Source: Streptomyces nitrosporeus
GTDB taxonomy: Bacteria > Actinomycetota > Actinomycetes > Streptomycetales > Streptomycetaceae
DNA: 64,000 nt
Assembly (NCBI RefSeq): GCF_008704555.1
Contig: NZ_CP023702.1
Coordinates: forward strand, 4,092,001-4,156,000
Reading direction: 5' to 3'
Below, piece by piece: positions 17,498-26,560 of this stretch; position 1 is the stretch's first letter; every line of letters starts with the position of its first letter. Position numbers and translations under genes: made by a program. The notes beneath the pieces are model-generated. The model was not told where the DNA came from, did no database searches, and saw nothing but the letters and a program-made list of their open reading frames with translations.

Positions 17498-18900
17498 GCG
17501 GGCCGGAACACAGGCACGACGATGACCGGACTGGAAACGGAATTGTGAACCACGGGCCGGACAACACCTCGGACCCCGTAACGGAGCGGAGCGCGGGCGA
17601 CCGGACGCGGAGCGACGGAGCGACCGCCGGCGCCCCTGGCCCCGCCGACGCCCCTGGTTTCCCCGGCCCCTTGGGCGCGTCCGGCCCCGCCGTGTGCGGT
17701 GGTACGGAAGCCGGTGGTCCGGAAACGGAAGGCCCGGAAACAGAAGACGCGGAAACGGAAGGCGCGGGCGGTGAGGGCGGCGGTGCAGAACCGGCCGGAG
17801 CCGGCGGCACCCTGACGGCGCTCTTCGGTGCCGGCGCAGGCTCCGGCCGTCGTGCTGACGGCCCTTTCGCTTCCGGCGGCATCGTGGACGAGACGGCGCT
17901 GCGCCGGATGATGCAGGGGGCGGTCGGCGGCCTCGAACCCGCCGAGGGGGTCCTCGACCACTTGCAGCGCGCCGTTCCCGCCCGACGGGCCAGACGGCGT
18001 CAGGCCGTCGTGGGCGCCGCCGCTGCCGCCCTGCTCATCGGTACGGCGGTCCCCGCCTTCCTCCATGTGGCGAACTCGGAGGGGTCGGTCGCCGCCAACC
18101 CGTCCATCGCCGGCCACGGGGAACAGGCCCAGGGCGGCAACGGCCAGGACACGGGCGCCCGGACGAGCGGCCAGGACTCCGGCGGTGGTCCCGCCGCCCG
18201 GCAGAGCGAGGGCAGCAGCCAGGGGCAGACCGACCCGTCCGCCGGCCCGACGCAGGAGCCCGGGGCGGGCTCCGACGGCTCCGGTGCCGAGGGTGCCGAC
18301 GCCACACCGGGCACCGATGCGGCGGAGGTGCCGGCCTGCGACCCGGGCCAGCTGGGGGTGGCGTCCGCCGAGGCGGGCGCCCCGGGTGCGGACGGCAAGG
18401 TGTACGGGAGTTTCAGGATCTCCAACGTCTCGGGCAAGGCGTGCTCGGTGACGAGTGACGGCACCGTCGGCTTCCAGGCGGCGGGGGCTGCCGACCCCTT
18501 GAAGATCACTGTCGTCCAGCACTCCGCCGGTGATCCGGCCAGTGGACTGCCCGATCCCTCACTGGAGCCGAGGGCGGTCCTGCTGAAGCCGGCGATGGCG
18601 TACGAGGTCCGGTTCGCCTGGGTGCCGACGGACAGCTGCCCGACGACCGGTGGTTCACCCAGCCCCACTCCCACAGTCGGTGACGGCGGCGGGGGCACCG
18701 GCGGTACCGGCGGTGCGGCGGGCACCCCCGAGGGAGCCTCGGACACGGCGGCGCAGTTCGGCGCCGCGGACGAGACCCCGGCCAACGGCAGTATCGCGGT
18801 GACGCACACACCGGAGACCGGTGCGCCGACCGCCGAGACCACGATCCCCCACGCCTGCGCGGGCACCATCTACCGCACGGGAGTGCTGGACGCCTCGTAA
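17494..18900 (+). CDS. Membrane protein coupled to sigma factor, DUF4232-like C-terminus
   Basis: 468 residues, start ATG 17494 overlapping the sigma-factor stop. The cytoplasmic N-terminus is long, disordered and rich in Gly, Ala, Glu and Pro, then carries a short helical block (ALRRMMQGAVGGLEPAEGVLDHLQRAVP). One membrane helix follows (QAVVGAAAAALLIGTAVPAFL, ~residues 170-190). The outside part has a Gly/Ser/Thr linker. A beta-rich domain then begins ACDPGQLGVA with GSFRISNVSGKACSV and a later paired Cys (PTDSCP, HACAG), similar in pattern to DUF4232. Position suggests an anti-sigma-like partner, but no zinc anti-sigma HxxxCxxC motif is present. Confidence 0.72.
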   Translation: MSGPEHRHDDDRTGNGIVNHGPDNTSDPVTERSAGDRTRSDGATAGAPGPADAPGFPGPLGASGPAVCGGTEAGGPETEGPETEDAETEGAGGEGGGAEPAGAGGTLTALFGAGAGSGRRADGPFASGGIVDETALRRMMQGAVGGLEPAEGVLDHLQRAVPARRARRRQAVVGAAAAALLIGTAVPAFLHVANSEGSVAANPSIAGHGEQAQGGNGQDTGARTSGQDSGGGPAARQSEGSSQGQTDPSAGPTQEPGAGSDGSGAEGADATPGTDAAEVPACDPGQLGVASAEAGAPGADGKVYGSFRISNVSGKACSVTSDGTVGFQAAGAADPLKITVVQHSAGDPASGLPDPSLEPRAVLLKPAMAYEVRFAWVPTDSCPTTGGSPSPTPTVGDGGGGTGGTGGAAGTPEGASDTAAQFGAADETPANGSIAVTHTPETGAPTAETTIPHACAGTIYRTGVLDAS

Positions 18901-18939
18901 CCCACGGGCGGACGGCCGAGGACGTGACGGAACCGGTCC

Positions 18940-18965
18940 GGGCCGGTCCGCCGGCGGACCGGCCC
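18940..18965. terminator. Bidirectional hairpin
   Basis: Perfect 26-bp palindrome (GGGCCGGTCCGCC and its complement) between the convergent stops at 18900 (+) and 19113 (-). The rest of the 212-bp gap is GC-rich low-complexity sequence. Confidence 0.65.
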
Positions 18966-19112
18966 GCTTCCACCCGGGCAAGGGATGCGGCCCAGGCCGG
19001 CCTCCGCACGGGCGGGGCCGCGTCCGGGCCGGTACCACTCGGACGAGGGATGCGCCCGAGCCGGTTCCGCCCGGCCCGGGGAACGTCCGGGTCTGTCCGG
19101 CCCGGCCGGATG

Positions 19113-19895
19113 TCAGTCGGCGTCGGCGGCGAGGCCCAGTTCGACGTCACGCGCCGCCTCGGCCTCGCGGCGCACCAGGCGGAACCACATGAAGAGCACG
19201 AAACCGCCGAAGACGAACCACTCGCCGGTGTAGCCGAGGTTCTGGAAGGCCTTCAGGTCCAGCCCGCTGCCCTGAGCCGCCGCGGCGGGCACCGGCTCCA
19301 ACGCACCGCCGGCCCCGGACCCCGGCCCGGGGCCGGTGAGGGTCACCCAGGCGTCGTACACGTCGTACGGGACGAGGTTGACCAGGGCGGCCGCGCTGAT
19401 CATGCCCAGCTGCCCGTCGGGCAGGCCGCCGCCGGCGACCACCCCGTCGCTGCCGGTGTTCTCCGAAGCCTGCAGGTCGCCGGTCACCGTGACCTGCCCG
19501 GCCGGGACCGCCGGGATCTCGGCGCGGTCCGGTGTGCCGGGCAGCCAGCCGCGCACCACAGGCAGCGCCTTGCCCCCGTCGGTGCGCAGCAGGGCCAGCA
19601 CGTAGGAGCCGGTCCGGTCGTCCAGCTCGCGCCCGGGGACGAGGAACTGGTCCGCGTACGTCCCCGTCGCCACGGCGGGCCGGCCCGAGGTCTCGGTGCT
19701 GACCGGAAGCAGCTCGTCGAGGGGCTTCGCCGCACGGGTCCCGGGATCGGGCCGGTTCTCGGCCTCTTCGTGCGACTGCACGCGGTCCTCGAAACGGCCG
19801 AGCTGCCATGTCCCCATGAACACGCAGAACGGAATCGCCAGCACGACGAAGAGGTTGATCCCCCACCACCGCGGGGTCAGCAGGAACCGGTACAC
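19113..19895 (-). CDS. SURF1-family cytochrome oxidase assembly protein
   Basis: Membrane protein of ~260 residues that helps insert haem/assemble aa3-type cytochrome c oxidase. GTG at 19895 gives the standard N-terminus (YRFLLTPRWWGINLFVVLA) with the first membrane helix. The SURF1 signature TWQLGRFEDR follows. The periplasmic-side domain has VVRGWLPG and a late DLKAFQNLGYTGEW motif. A second helix (WFVFGGFVLFMWFRL) and a short charged tail end the protein. A TACCGT hexamer just upstream may be a -10 box with a very short leader. Confidence 0.92.
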   Translation of the reverse strand: MYRFLLTPRWWGINLFVVLAIPFCVFMGTWQLGRFEDRVQSHEEAENRPDPGTRAAKPLDELLPVSTETSGRPAVATGTYADQFLVPGRELDDRTGSYVLALLRTDGGKALPVVRGWLPGTPDRAEIPAVPAGQVTVTGDLQASENTGSDGVVAGGGLPDGQLGMISAAALVNLVPYDVYDAWVTLTGPGPGSGAGGALEPVPAAAAQGSGLDLKAFQNLGYTGEWFVFGGFVLFMWFRLVRREAEAARDVELGLAADAD

Positions 19896-20033
19896 CCCAC
19901 CACGGTACGGTCTCCCGCTCCGGTCCCCCGGAGCGGGGTGCACCATTTATCCGGGCCTTACGCCGTCCCGGGCGCCCTTCAGCTGTGTGTACGGGTACTC
20001 CGGTTCAATCTGTACGGATCCCGTGGCTCCCCC

Positions 20034-21974
20034 TCACGGCCCCGGCCGGGGAGCGGTCTCCGGCCGCGGTGCCCCCGCGAGGTGCCGCAGCGCGAAGTCC
20101 AGCTCCAGCCGCACCTGCTTGATCCGTTCGTCCACGACGAGCGAGCCGTGTCCCGCGTCGTAGCGGTACACCTCGTGCACGGCGCCCCGGGCGGCCAGCC
20201 GGTCCACGTAGTTCTCCACCTGGCGGATGGGGCACCTGGGGTCGTTGACCCCGGCCGAGATGTAGACCGGGGCGCGCACGGCGTCGACGTACGTCAGCGG
20301 GGACGATGCCTCGAACCGCTCCGGCACCTCCTCGGGTGTGCCGCCCAGCAGCGTGCGGTCCATCGCCTTGAGGGCCTCCATCTCGTCGTGGTACGCGGTG
20401 ACGTAGTCGGCGACGGGGACCGCCGCCAGCCCGAGCGCCCAGGAGCCGGGCTGGGTGCCGAGCCCGAGCAGGGTCAGATAACCGCCCCACGATCCGCCGG
20501 CCAGGACCAGCCGCTCCGGGTCCGCGAGACCCGACTCCACCGCCCACTCCCGCACCGCCGCGATGTCCTCCAGCTCGATCAGCCCGACCCGGTGCTTCAG
20601 GGCATCGGTCCAGGCGCGGCCGTATCCCGTGGACCCGCGGTAGTTGACCCGGACGACGGCGAACCCGTGGTCCACCCACGCGGCCGGCCCGGACGCGAAG
20701 GAGTCACTGTCGTGCCAGGTGGGTCCGCCGTGTATCTCGAAGACCGTGGGGAACGGTCCCTCACCGCCGGAAGGCGTCTGCACCAGGGCGTGGATCCGCC
20801 CGCCCGGACCCTCCACCCAGACGTCGCGCACCGGCACGGAGGGGGGAGCCTTCTCCCCCGGGGGGTCCAGGACCACGTCCCCGGTCGTCGACCGGACCAC
20901 CGGGGGCTGTTCGGCCGAGGACCACAGGTACTCCACCGAGCCGTCGGGCCTGGCCGTGGCCCCCGAAACCGTGCCGGCGGGCGTCTCGACACGCACGGGC
21001 CCCGCGGCACCCGGCTCGTACCGCCACAGCTCGCTGCGTGCCTCGAAGCTGTGCTCGATGAGGAGCGCCGAACCGTCCGGATACCACTCGGCTCCCACAT
21101 CACCGGGCAGGTCCACGGGCAGGTCCGTCTGCGTTCCGGCCACCGGGTCCCAGATCATCGGCTCCCAGCGTCCGCGCCGCTGGTGTCCGACGAGCAGCCT
21201 GGTGTCGCCGTCCACCGGTGCGAACCCGAGGACCGACAGCCCCAGTTCCTTCGTGCCGCCCTCGGTGTCGTCCAGCTCCGCGACCGTCGTGCCGTCAGGA
21301 CGCACCACGCGCAGGGCGGAATGCATCGCGTCGCCGTGCTCGGTGTGCTCCAGCGCGATCAGGGAGCCGTCATGGGAGAGGTCGCCGACACCGGCCGATT
21401 CCCGGTGCCGGTAGATCTCCACGGGGTCGGTCCCCGCCCGCACCACGTGGACCGTGGTGCCGTCCTCGTCCGTGGAACGGCCGACCACCGCGGTCCCGTC
21501 CCGGCCGATCGCGAGCCCGGCCGGATAGGAAGGACCGAGACCGGGGGTCGCGGGCTCGTCCGGACCGCCTTCGAAGGGCTGCCTCATCCACACACCGAAC
21601 TCGTCGCCGTCGGTGTCGGAGAACCACCAGACGGACGCGCCGTCCGGTGGCAGGACCCCGTCGGTGGTCCCGTTCGGCCGGTCCGTCACCTGGCGCTGCT
21701 TCCCCGACGCCCGGTCCCAGGCGTACAGCTCGTACGTCCCGGTGGCGTTGGAGACGAAGAGGGAGCGGTCGGGCGCGTCCTCGGCCCAGTCGGGCAGCGA
21801 GACCCTGGGCGCGCGGAAACGCTGCTCCCACCGGGGCATCCGGTCCCGGTCCGGCTTCCGCTCCCCCCGCTCCGGTGCCCGGCCCGCGGCCCGCTCGGCG
21901 TCGGTCCCGGCCGGCTTTCCGGACCGGTGCTGTTCCTGTCCCCCGGGGGACGTCTCGTGCTGTGCGTCGCTCAT
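20034..21974 (-). CDS. S9-family prolyl oligopeptidase-like serine peptidase
   Basis: Cytoplasmic serine peptidase of ~646 residues. ATG 21974 (MSDAQHE) is preceded by a weak TGGAG; the first ~45 residues are disordered, so a start at the later Met (PRWEQRF) is possible. The N-terminal beta-propeller covers ~50-390. The alpha/beta-hydrolase domain follows with nucleophile Ser495 in GGSWGGYL, a downstream Asp (SAGVNDPRCP) and the His in DAGHGSLV. It cleaves short peptides or acyl-peptides; substrate not predictable. The upstream region carries a DnaA-box cluster. Confidence 0.92.
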   Translation of the reverse strand: MSDAQHETSPGGQEQHRSGKPAGTDAERAAGRAPERGERKPDRDRMPRWEQRFRAPRVSLPDWAEDAPDRSLFVSNATGTYELYAWDRASGKQRQVTDRPNGTTDGVLPPDGASVWWFSDTDGDEFGVWMRQPFEGGPDEPATPGLGPSYPAGLAIGRDGTAVVGRSTDEDGTTVHVVRAGTDPVEIYRHRESAGVGDLSHDGSLIALEHTEHGDAMHSALRVVRPDGTTVAELDDTEGGTKELGLSVLGFAPVDGDTRLLVGHQRRGRWEPMIWDPVAGTQTDLPVDLPGDVGAEWYPDGSALLIEHSFEARSELWRYEPGAAGPVRVETPAGTVSGATARPDGSVEYLWSSAEQPPVVRSTTGDVVLDPPGEKAPPSVPVRDVWVEGPGGRIHALVQTPSGGEGPFPTVFEIHGGPTWHDSDSFASGPAAWVDHGFAVVRVNYRGSTGYGRAWTDALKHRVGLIELEDIAAVREWAVESGLADPERLVLAGGSWGGYLTLLGLGTQPGSWALGLAAVPVADYVTAYHDEMEALKAMDRTLLGGTPEEVPERFEASSPLTYVDAVRAPVYISAGVNDPRCPIRQVENYVDRLAARGAVHEVYRYDAGHGSLVVDERIKQVRLELDFALRHLAGAPRPETAPRPGP

Positions 21975-22014
21975 GGCTCCATACAACCCGATCGGACCGG
22001 GTCACCGGAGGGCC

Positions 22015-22097
22015 TGTGGACAACCCCTCCGTCGGCCGCGATCTGTGGACAACTCGCTCACCCGCCTGCGCGGCCACCGGTCGCGGCCTGTGGACAA
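22015..22097. promoter_or_regulatory. Cluster of three perfect DnaA boxes
   Basis: TGTGGACAA occurs at 22015-22023, 22044-22052 and 22089-22097, all in the same orientation. The complement TTGTCCACA is the preferred Streptomyces DnaA box. They begin 41 bp upstream of the S9 peptidase start. The remaining gap to 22425 has GGTGCC repeats (about 22135-22158) and a terminator hairpin, but no gene. Confidence 0.75.
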
Positions 22098-22267
22098 CTC
22101 GTCCACCGGTACACACGGCACATACGGTCATCCGGTGCCGGTGCCGGTGCCGGTACCGCGTGGGACAGCCCGGCCGCGGGTCCCGGCGGCCGAGGGACAG
22201 CGTGCTCCGGCCAGTACACCCGGGCGGCACGGACAGCACGGGCACAGCCCCGCCTCCGGCCGGAACG

Positions 22268-22308
22268 CGTGCAGGCGCCACCCGGGCCGCCCGGGTGGCG
22301 CCTGCACG
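22268..22308 (-). terminator. Terminator of SGNH hydrolase gene
   Basis: Perfect 19-bp stem (arm CGTGCAGGCGCCACCCGGG) with a CCG loop, about 120 bp after the SGNH hydrolase stop on the minus strand. Confidence 0.75.
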
Positions 22309-22425
22309 GGGAGGCGAGGGGGAGGGAGGATCCCCGTCGCCGTGCACAGCCCGGTACCGCGCAGCAGGCGGCGCCTGCGGGAAGAGGCGTCAGGACCCGC
22401 TCCGCGGACCGGGGCCGGGCGGTCC

Positions 22426-23220
22426 TCAGGCCGCGGAGCGGAAGGCGGGCAGGTATCCGCCCGACTGCCCGGCGACCTTGGGGTGGTACGAGTTGGTGAT
22501 CGGGAGGGTCACGCTGTGGAGCCAGGCGTCGCCCGAGCACAGCTCGTGCCCGGTGAACTCGTCGACCACGCTGGAGAAGGTGAAGCCCGCGTCGGCCGCC
22601 CGCTTGGCGATCACGCCGTTCAGGATGTCGGAGGCGTTGTTGATCGCCCCGCGCTCGGTCTCGGTCAGCCCGGCGATGCAGGAGCCCGAGAGCTTGTAGA
22701 AGCGCGGGTACCCCAGCACCACCACATGGGCCTGCGGGGAGCGCGAACGGATGCTGCTGTAGAGCGAGTCCAGCCTGCCCGGGAGGGTGTTCTGCACCTG
22801 TGAGACCGCGGTGTTCACCCGGCTGACGCAGGTGGCCTGGCTCTGTAGCACACAGGTCTGCATGACATCGGCGAAGCCGACGTCGTTGCCGCCCGCCGTG
22901 ATGCTGACGAGGGTGGTCGACGAGCTCAGCGCACTGAGCTGACTGCCTGCCACCGTGGTGGTCGTGGCTCCCGAGCAGGCGACGAACTTGAAGGAGGCCG
23001 GGGCGTTCGCGTCCCGCCAGAGGTACGGGTACGCCTTGGTGCTGCGCTTGCAGTCACCGCTCTCGGAGGTGTAGCTCCCGGCCCCGACCCCTGAGGAGTA
23101 GGAGTCGCCGAGAGCGACGTAGTTGTCGCCGGCGGCGGAAGCCGGCTGCGCCAGGCCGAGCACAGCGGCGGCGCCGAGCGCGAGGGTCGAGACGGAGGCC
23201 CAGAAGGTACGTACTGACAT
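22426..23220 (-). CDS. Secreted SGNH/GDSL esterase-lipase
   Basis: Extracellular ester hydrolase of 264 residues, similar in layout to the Streptomyces GDSL lipases. ATG 23220 with GAAGGG upstream. The signal peptide (VSTLALGAAAVLGLAQPASA) is cut before AAGDNYVALG. Block I is LGDSYSSG with nucleophile Ser40. Block III is SITAGGNDVGF (Asn). Block V has the catalytic His in TNSYHPKVAG. Six Cys in pairs suggest three disulfides. The gene stands alone with its own terminator. Confidence 0.93.
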   Translation of the reverse strand: MSVRTFWASVSTLALGAAAVLGLAQPASAAGDNYVALGDSYSSGVGAGSYTSESGDCKRSTKAYPYLWRDANAPASFKFVACSGATTTTVAGSQLSALSSSTTLVSITAGGNDVGFADVMQTCVLQSQATCVSRVNTAVSQVQNTLPGRLDSLYSSIRSRSPQAHVVVLGYPRFYKLSGSCIAGLTETERGAINNASDILNGVIAKRAADAGFTFSSVVDEFTGHELCSGDAWLHSVTLPITNSYHPKVAGQSGGYLPAFRSAA

Positions 23221-23473
23221 GGCAGTCAGCCCTTCGAAGTGTGGGGGATGAGTGGGGAGTTGGTGCGACGAGCACGTTTGTAGCAGCTCCCGGTACCCCC
23301 CGGTAGCGTCCGGTTGAGAAGTCGCCTGATATGCCCGAATGATCGTTCGGTGGGGTGAGCTCCGCGCGTAGATAAACCTCCAGGAGGCCCTCGGGTCGGT
23401 GAAGTTGAGGGACCTTCACGGTGGCCCGCCGACGGCACGGCGCCACCTCCGCGCCATCTCCCGGACCATGCCC

Positions 23474-23570
23474 GGGTGGCCGGATCGTCGGGTGGCCGGG
23501 CGGGCTGGGTGGCCGGGCGGTCGTGGGGGCTGGGTGGCCGGACGGTCAGGCGGGCTGGGTGGCCGGGTGG
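23474..23570 (+). repeat. GGGTGGCCGG minisatellite
   Basis: Five copies of GGGTGGCCGG at 23474, 23490, 23507, 23532 and 23557, with periods of 16, 17, 25 and 25 bp and G-rich spacers. Confidence 0.8.
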
Positions 23571-23667
23571 GTCGTGCGGCTGTCGCCGCTCCGCACAACT
23601 CCATGTATCCCCGGCAGTCCCGAGGGGCCCGGGCCCTTCAGGGGGCGCACCGTTGTGACGGAGGGGC

Positions 23668-23738
23668 GTGCAGAGGTGCGGCAGGCGTGTGGAAGCGCGG
23701 TGGAGGTGCAGAGGTGCGGCAGGCGTGTGGAAGCGCGG
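23668..23738 (+). repeat. Direct repeat, 33 bp x 2
   Basis: Two identical 33-bp copies (starting GTGCAGAGGTGCGGCAGG) at 23668-23700 and 23706-23738, separated by five bases. Confidence 0.85.
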
Positions 23739-23772
23739 CGGTCATGCGGAGGTCCGGCGGGCGCGCGTACGA

Positions 23773-23803
23773 CTGCGGCCGCCGGGTCGTCCGGCGGCCG
23801 CAG
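23773..23803 (-). terminator. htpG terminator hairpin
   Basis: Stem CTGCGGCCGCCGG / CCGGCGGCCGCAG with a five-base loop, 37 bp after the htpG stop on the minus strand. Confidence 0.75.
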
Positions 23804-23839
23804 TAGCAGAAAGGTGAGCGCGTGCGAGGATGCGCCGGT

Positions 23840-25756
23840 CTACAGCGTGCGCTCCAGGCGGTCGGCCATCAGCCTGCTGAAGCGGGCGGGATCGCTCAGC
23901 TCCCCGCCGTCCGAGAGCAGTGCGAGCCCGTGGACGAGCTCCGCCGCCTCGGCCAGCTCCGTACCGGCGTCCGCTTCCCCGCCCCGCTCGGCGTGCGCCT
24001 TCCTCAGGGAGCTGATCAGCGCGTGCGACGGGTTGAGTTCCAGGATGCGCTTGATGTGCGGCACCTCCTGGCCCATGGCGCGGTACATGTTCTCCAGCGC
24101 CGGGGTGACGTCGTGCGTGTCGGAGACGATGCAGGCCGGGGACACGGTGAGCCGTGAGGAGAGGCGTACCTCCTTCACCGTCTCGCCCAGCCGCTCCGTC
24201 ATCCAGGCGAGCAGTCCGGCGTACTCCTCCTGCTGCTTCTCGCGCTCCTCCTCGGCCTTCGCCTTCTCCTCGTCGGTGTCCAGATCGACCTCGCCCTTGG
24301 CGATCGACTGAAGCTGCCTGCCGTCGAACTCCGGCACCGACTGCACCCAGACCTCGTCCACCGGGTCGGTCAGCAGGAGGACCTCCAGCCCCTTCGCCCG
24401 GAAGGCCTCCATGTGGGGCGAACTCTCCATGGCGGCACGGGACTCGCCCGTCATGAAGTAGATCTGCTCCTGGCCCTCCTTCATGCGTTCGACGTAGGAG
24501 CGCAGGGTGGTCAGGCCCTCCTCGTCCTGGGTGGAGGCGAACGAGGAGATCTCCAGGATCGCGTCACGGTTCTCGAAGTCCTGGAGCAGGCCTTCCTTGA
24601 GGACCCGGCCGAACTCCTTCCAGAGCGTCCGGTAGTTCTCCGGCGAGGCGGACATCATGTCCTTCACCGTGGAGAGGACCTTCTTGGCGAGGCGCCGCCG
24701 CATCAGCTCGATCTGGCGGTCCTGCTGGAGGATCTCGCGCGATACGTTGAGCGAAAGGTCCTGGGCGTCGACCACGCCCTTGACGAAACGCAGGTACGAC
24801 GGCATGAGCGCTTCGCAGTCGTCCATGATGAACACGCGCTTGACGTAGAGCTGCACACCGCGCTTGTGGCCCTGCATGAAGAGGTCCTGCGGGGCGTGCG
24901 ACGGGAGGAAGAGCAGCGCCTGGTACTCGAAAGTGCCCTCCGCCTGCATGCGGATGGTTTCGAGCGGGTCGGTCCAGTCGTGGCTGATGTGCTTGTAGAG
25001 CTCGCTGTACTCCTCGTCGCTCACCGAGTCCTTCGACCGGGCCCACAGCGCCTTCATCGAGTTGACGGTCTCGGCCGCCGGCTCGGTTCCGTCCTCGGCG
25101 GGCGTCACGGCGGCCATGCGGATGGGCCAGGTGATGAAGTCGGAGTACCGCTTGACGATCTCCCTGAGCTTCCAGGGGGAGGTGTAGTCGAAGAGCCGGT
25201 CCTCGGTGTCCTCCGGCTTGAGCCGCAGGGTGACCGAGGTGCCCTGCGGCGCGTCGTCGACGGTCTCGACGGTGTAGGTGCCCTCGCCGTCCGAATTCCA
25301 GCGGGTGCCCTGCTCCTCGCCCGCGCGGCGGGTCAGCAGGGTGACCTCGTCGGCCACCATGAAGCTCGAGTAGAAGCCGACCCCGAACTGCCCGATGAGC
25401 TCTTCGGACGTGGCGGAGTCCTTGGCCTCCTTCAGTTCCTGGAGGAACTTCGCCGTACCGGAACGGGCGATCGTCCCGATCAGCTGCACGACCTCGTCGT
25501 GCGACATCCCGATTCCGTTGTCGCGCACGGTGAGGGTGCGCTTCTCCTCGTCGGCCTCGACGGCGATGTGGAGATCGGAGGTGTCGGCCCGGAGCGATTC
25601 GTCGCGAAGGGTCTCCAGACGCAGTTTGTCCAGCGCGTCGGAGGAGTTGGAGATGAGCTCGCGCAGGAATACATCCTTGTTCGAGTAGATCGAGTGGATC
25701 ATCATCTGCAGGAGCTGACGAGCTTCCACCTGGAACTCGAATGTCTCGGCCGGCAT
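23840..25756 (-). CDS. htpG: Hsp90-family molecular chaperone HtpG
   Basis: ATP-dependent cytosolic chaperone of 638 residues, normal length for bacterial HtpG. The N-terminal GHKL ATPase has ELISNSSDALDKLR, TVRDNGIGMS and IGQFGVGFYSSFMV. The middle domain has the conserved catalytic Arg loop region (LSLNVSREILQQD). The C-terminal dimer domain covers ~500-638. ATG 25756 (PAETFEFQVEARQLL) is the family-typical start. It is monocistronic, ending in a hairpin. No HAIR/CIRCE-type heat-shock operator was recognised upstream. Confidence 0.97.
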   Translation of the reverse strand: MPAETFEFQVEARQLLQMMIHSIYSNKDVFLRELISNSSDALDKLRLETLRDESLRADTSDLHIAVEADEEKRTLTVRDNGIGMSHDEVVQLIGTIARSGTAKFLQELKEAKDSATSEELIGQFGVGFYSSFMVADEVTLLTRRAGEEQGTRWNSDGEGTYTVETVDDAPQGTSVTLRLKPEDTEDRLFDYTSPWKLREIVKRYSDFITWPIRMAAVTPAEDGTEPAAETVNSMKALWARSKDSVSDEEYSELYKHISHDWTDPLETIRMQAEGTFEYQALLFLPSHAPQDLFMQGHKRGVQLYVKRVFIMDDCEALMPSYLRFVKGVVDAQDLSLNVSREILQQDRQIELMRRRLAKKVLSTVKDMMSASPENYRTLWKEFGRVLKEGLLQDFENRDAILEISSFASTQDEEGLTTLRSYVERMKEGQEQIYFMTGESRAAMESSPHMEAFRAKGLEVLLLTDPVDEVWVQSVPEFDGRQLQSIAKGEVDLDTDEEKAKAEEEREKQQEEYAGLLAWMTERLGETVKEVRLSSRLTVSPACIVSDTHDVTPALENMYRAMGQEVPHIKRILELNPSHALISSLRKAHAERGGEADAGTELAEAAELVHGLALLSDGGELSDPARFSRLMADRLERTL

Positions 25757-25879
25757 GGGTGCGGGATCCCTTTCTGGGGTACGTCGGATGGCCGGGACAT
25801 ATCGTAACCAGCGGCTCTCCCGCCCGGGGCGGCTTACCGGGATCCCGCCCGGCTCCCCGGCGGGCCGTGGGAGGACCGG

Positions 25880-26533
25880 CTACAGCCTGGCCCCGAGGCG
25901 GTCGACGAGGTCGTGCCAGCCCTGGTCCAACCGCTCGATTCCCAGGCCGCGTTCCACCGTCAGATGGTGGACGAGGGCGGCGTCGGCCGAGCCGAGCAGG
26001 GTGTGCGCCAGCAGCTCCGTGTCGCCCTCCACGTGCGCCTGGCGCAGCAGCATGGCGACATGGCTGACCCGCAGACGGCTCGCGGGCATGCTGTACGTGC
26101 GCAGCGGGTCCGCGCGGGAGGCCAGGGTCAGCTCCAGGTGCTCGCGCTCATGGCGCATCAGGGCGGGCCCGAAGGCGTGCAGGCGTTCCACCGCGGGGGC
26201 GCCGGGGCCCATCGGGGGCGGCCCGGAGAGGAAGGCCGCCTGGAGCAGCTTCTCCCGGTGGTCCAGCAGCGCGACGAGAAGGCCGACGCGGTCGCCGAAG
26301 CGCCGGAAGACCGTCCCCTTGCCCACTCCGGCCGCGGCGGCGACCGATTCCATGGTCAGGTTCGCGGCGCCGCAGCCGGCCATGAGGCGCGAGGCGGCGT
26401 CCAGCAGGCGGGTGCGGTTGCGTGCCGCGTCCGCCCGGAGCGTCCCGTGGGCGCCGGTGCCCGCGAGAGGGAGGGCGGCCCGCGCGTCGTCGGGGTCGAG
26501 CGGCCCGTACGGAGGGGTGGCGGGACCGGTCAT
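25880..26533 (-). CDS. TetR/AcrR-family repressor
   Basis: Dimeric DNA-binding repressor of 217 residues. The helix-turn-helix lies at ~35-80 (RLLDAASRLMAG, MESVAAAAGVGKGTVFRRFG). The C-terminal ligand domain is all-helical with no recognised ligand motif. It is transcribed divergently from the FMN reductase gene. Two copies of a TetR-type palindrome lie between the starts, so it very likely represses both itself and the reductase. This arrangement usually answers to a quinone, electrophile or small aromatic ligand; the real inducer is unknown. Confidence 0.92.
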   Translation of the reverse strand: MTGPATPPYGPLDPDDARAALPLAGTGAHGTLRADAARNRTRLLDAASRLMAGCGAANLTMESVAAAAGVGKGTVFRRFGDRVGLLVALLDHREKLLQAAFLSGPPPMGPGAPAVERLHAFGPALMRHEREHLELTLASRADPLRTYSMPASRLRVSHVAMLLRQAHVEGDTELLAHTLLGSADAALVHHLTVERGLGIERLDQGWHDLVDRLGARL

Positions 26534-26560
26534 GGCTCCAGGGTAGCCCCTGAGCAGCGG

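Larger units (their letters stand above)
23221..23839. other. Long intergenic region with two repeat blocks
   Basis: About 620 bp with no supported gene. It holds the promoter region of the SGNH gene, two separate tandem-repeat blocks (annotated below) and the htpG terminator. ORFs across it are low-complexity translations of the repeats. Confidence 0.6.

Noticed and set aside
22015..22097. Chromosomal or plasmid replication origin
   Set aside because: Only three boxes, no dnaA/dnaN or rep gene nearby; core metabolic genes surround it.
18924..22499. Plus-strand open frame of about 1,190 codons
   Set aside because: Antisense to SURF1 and the S9 peptidase, which both have clear motifs. The frame is an artefact of codon bias.
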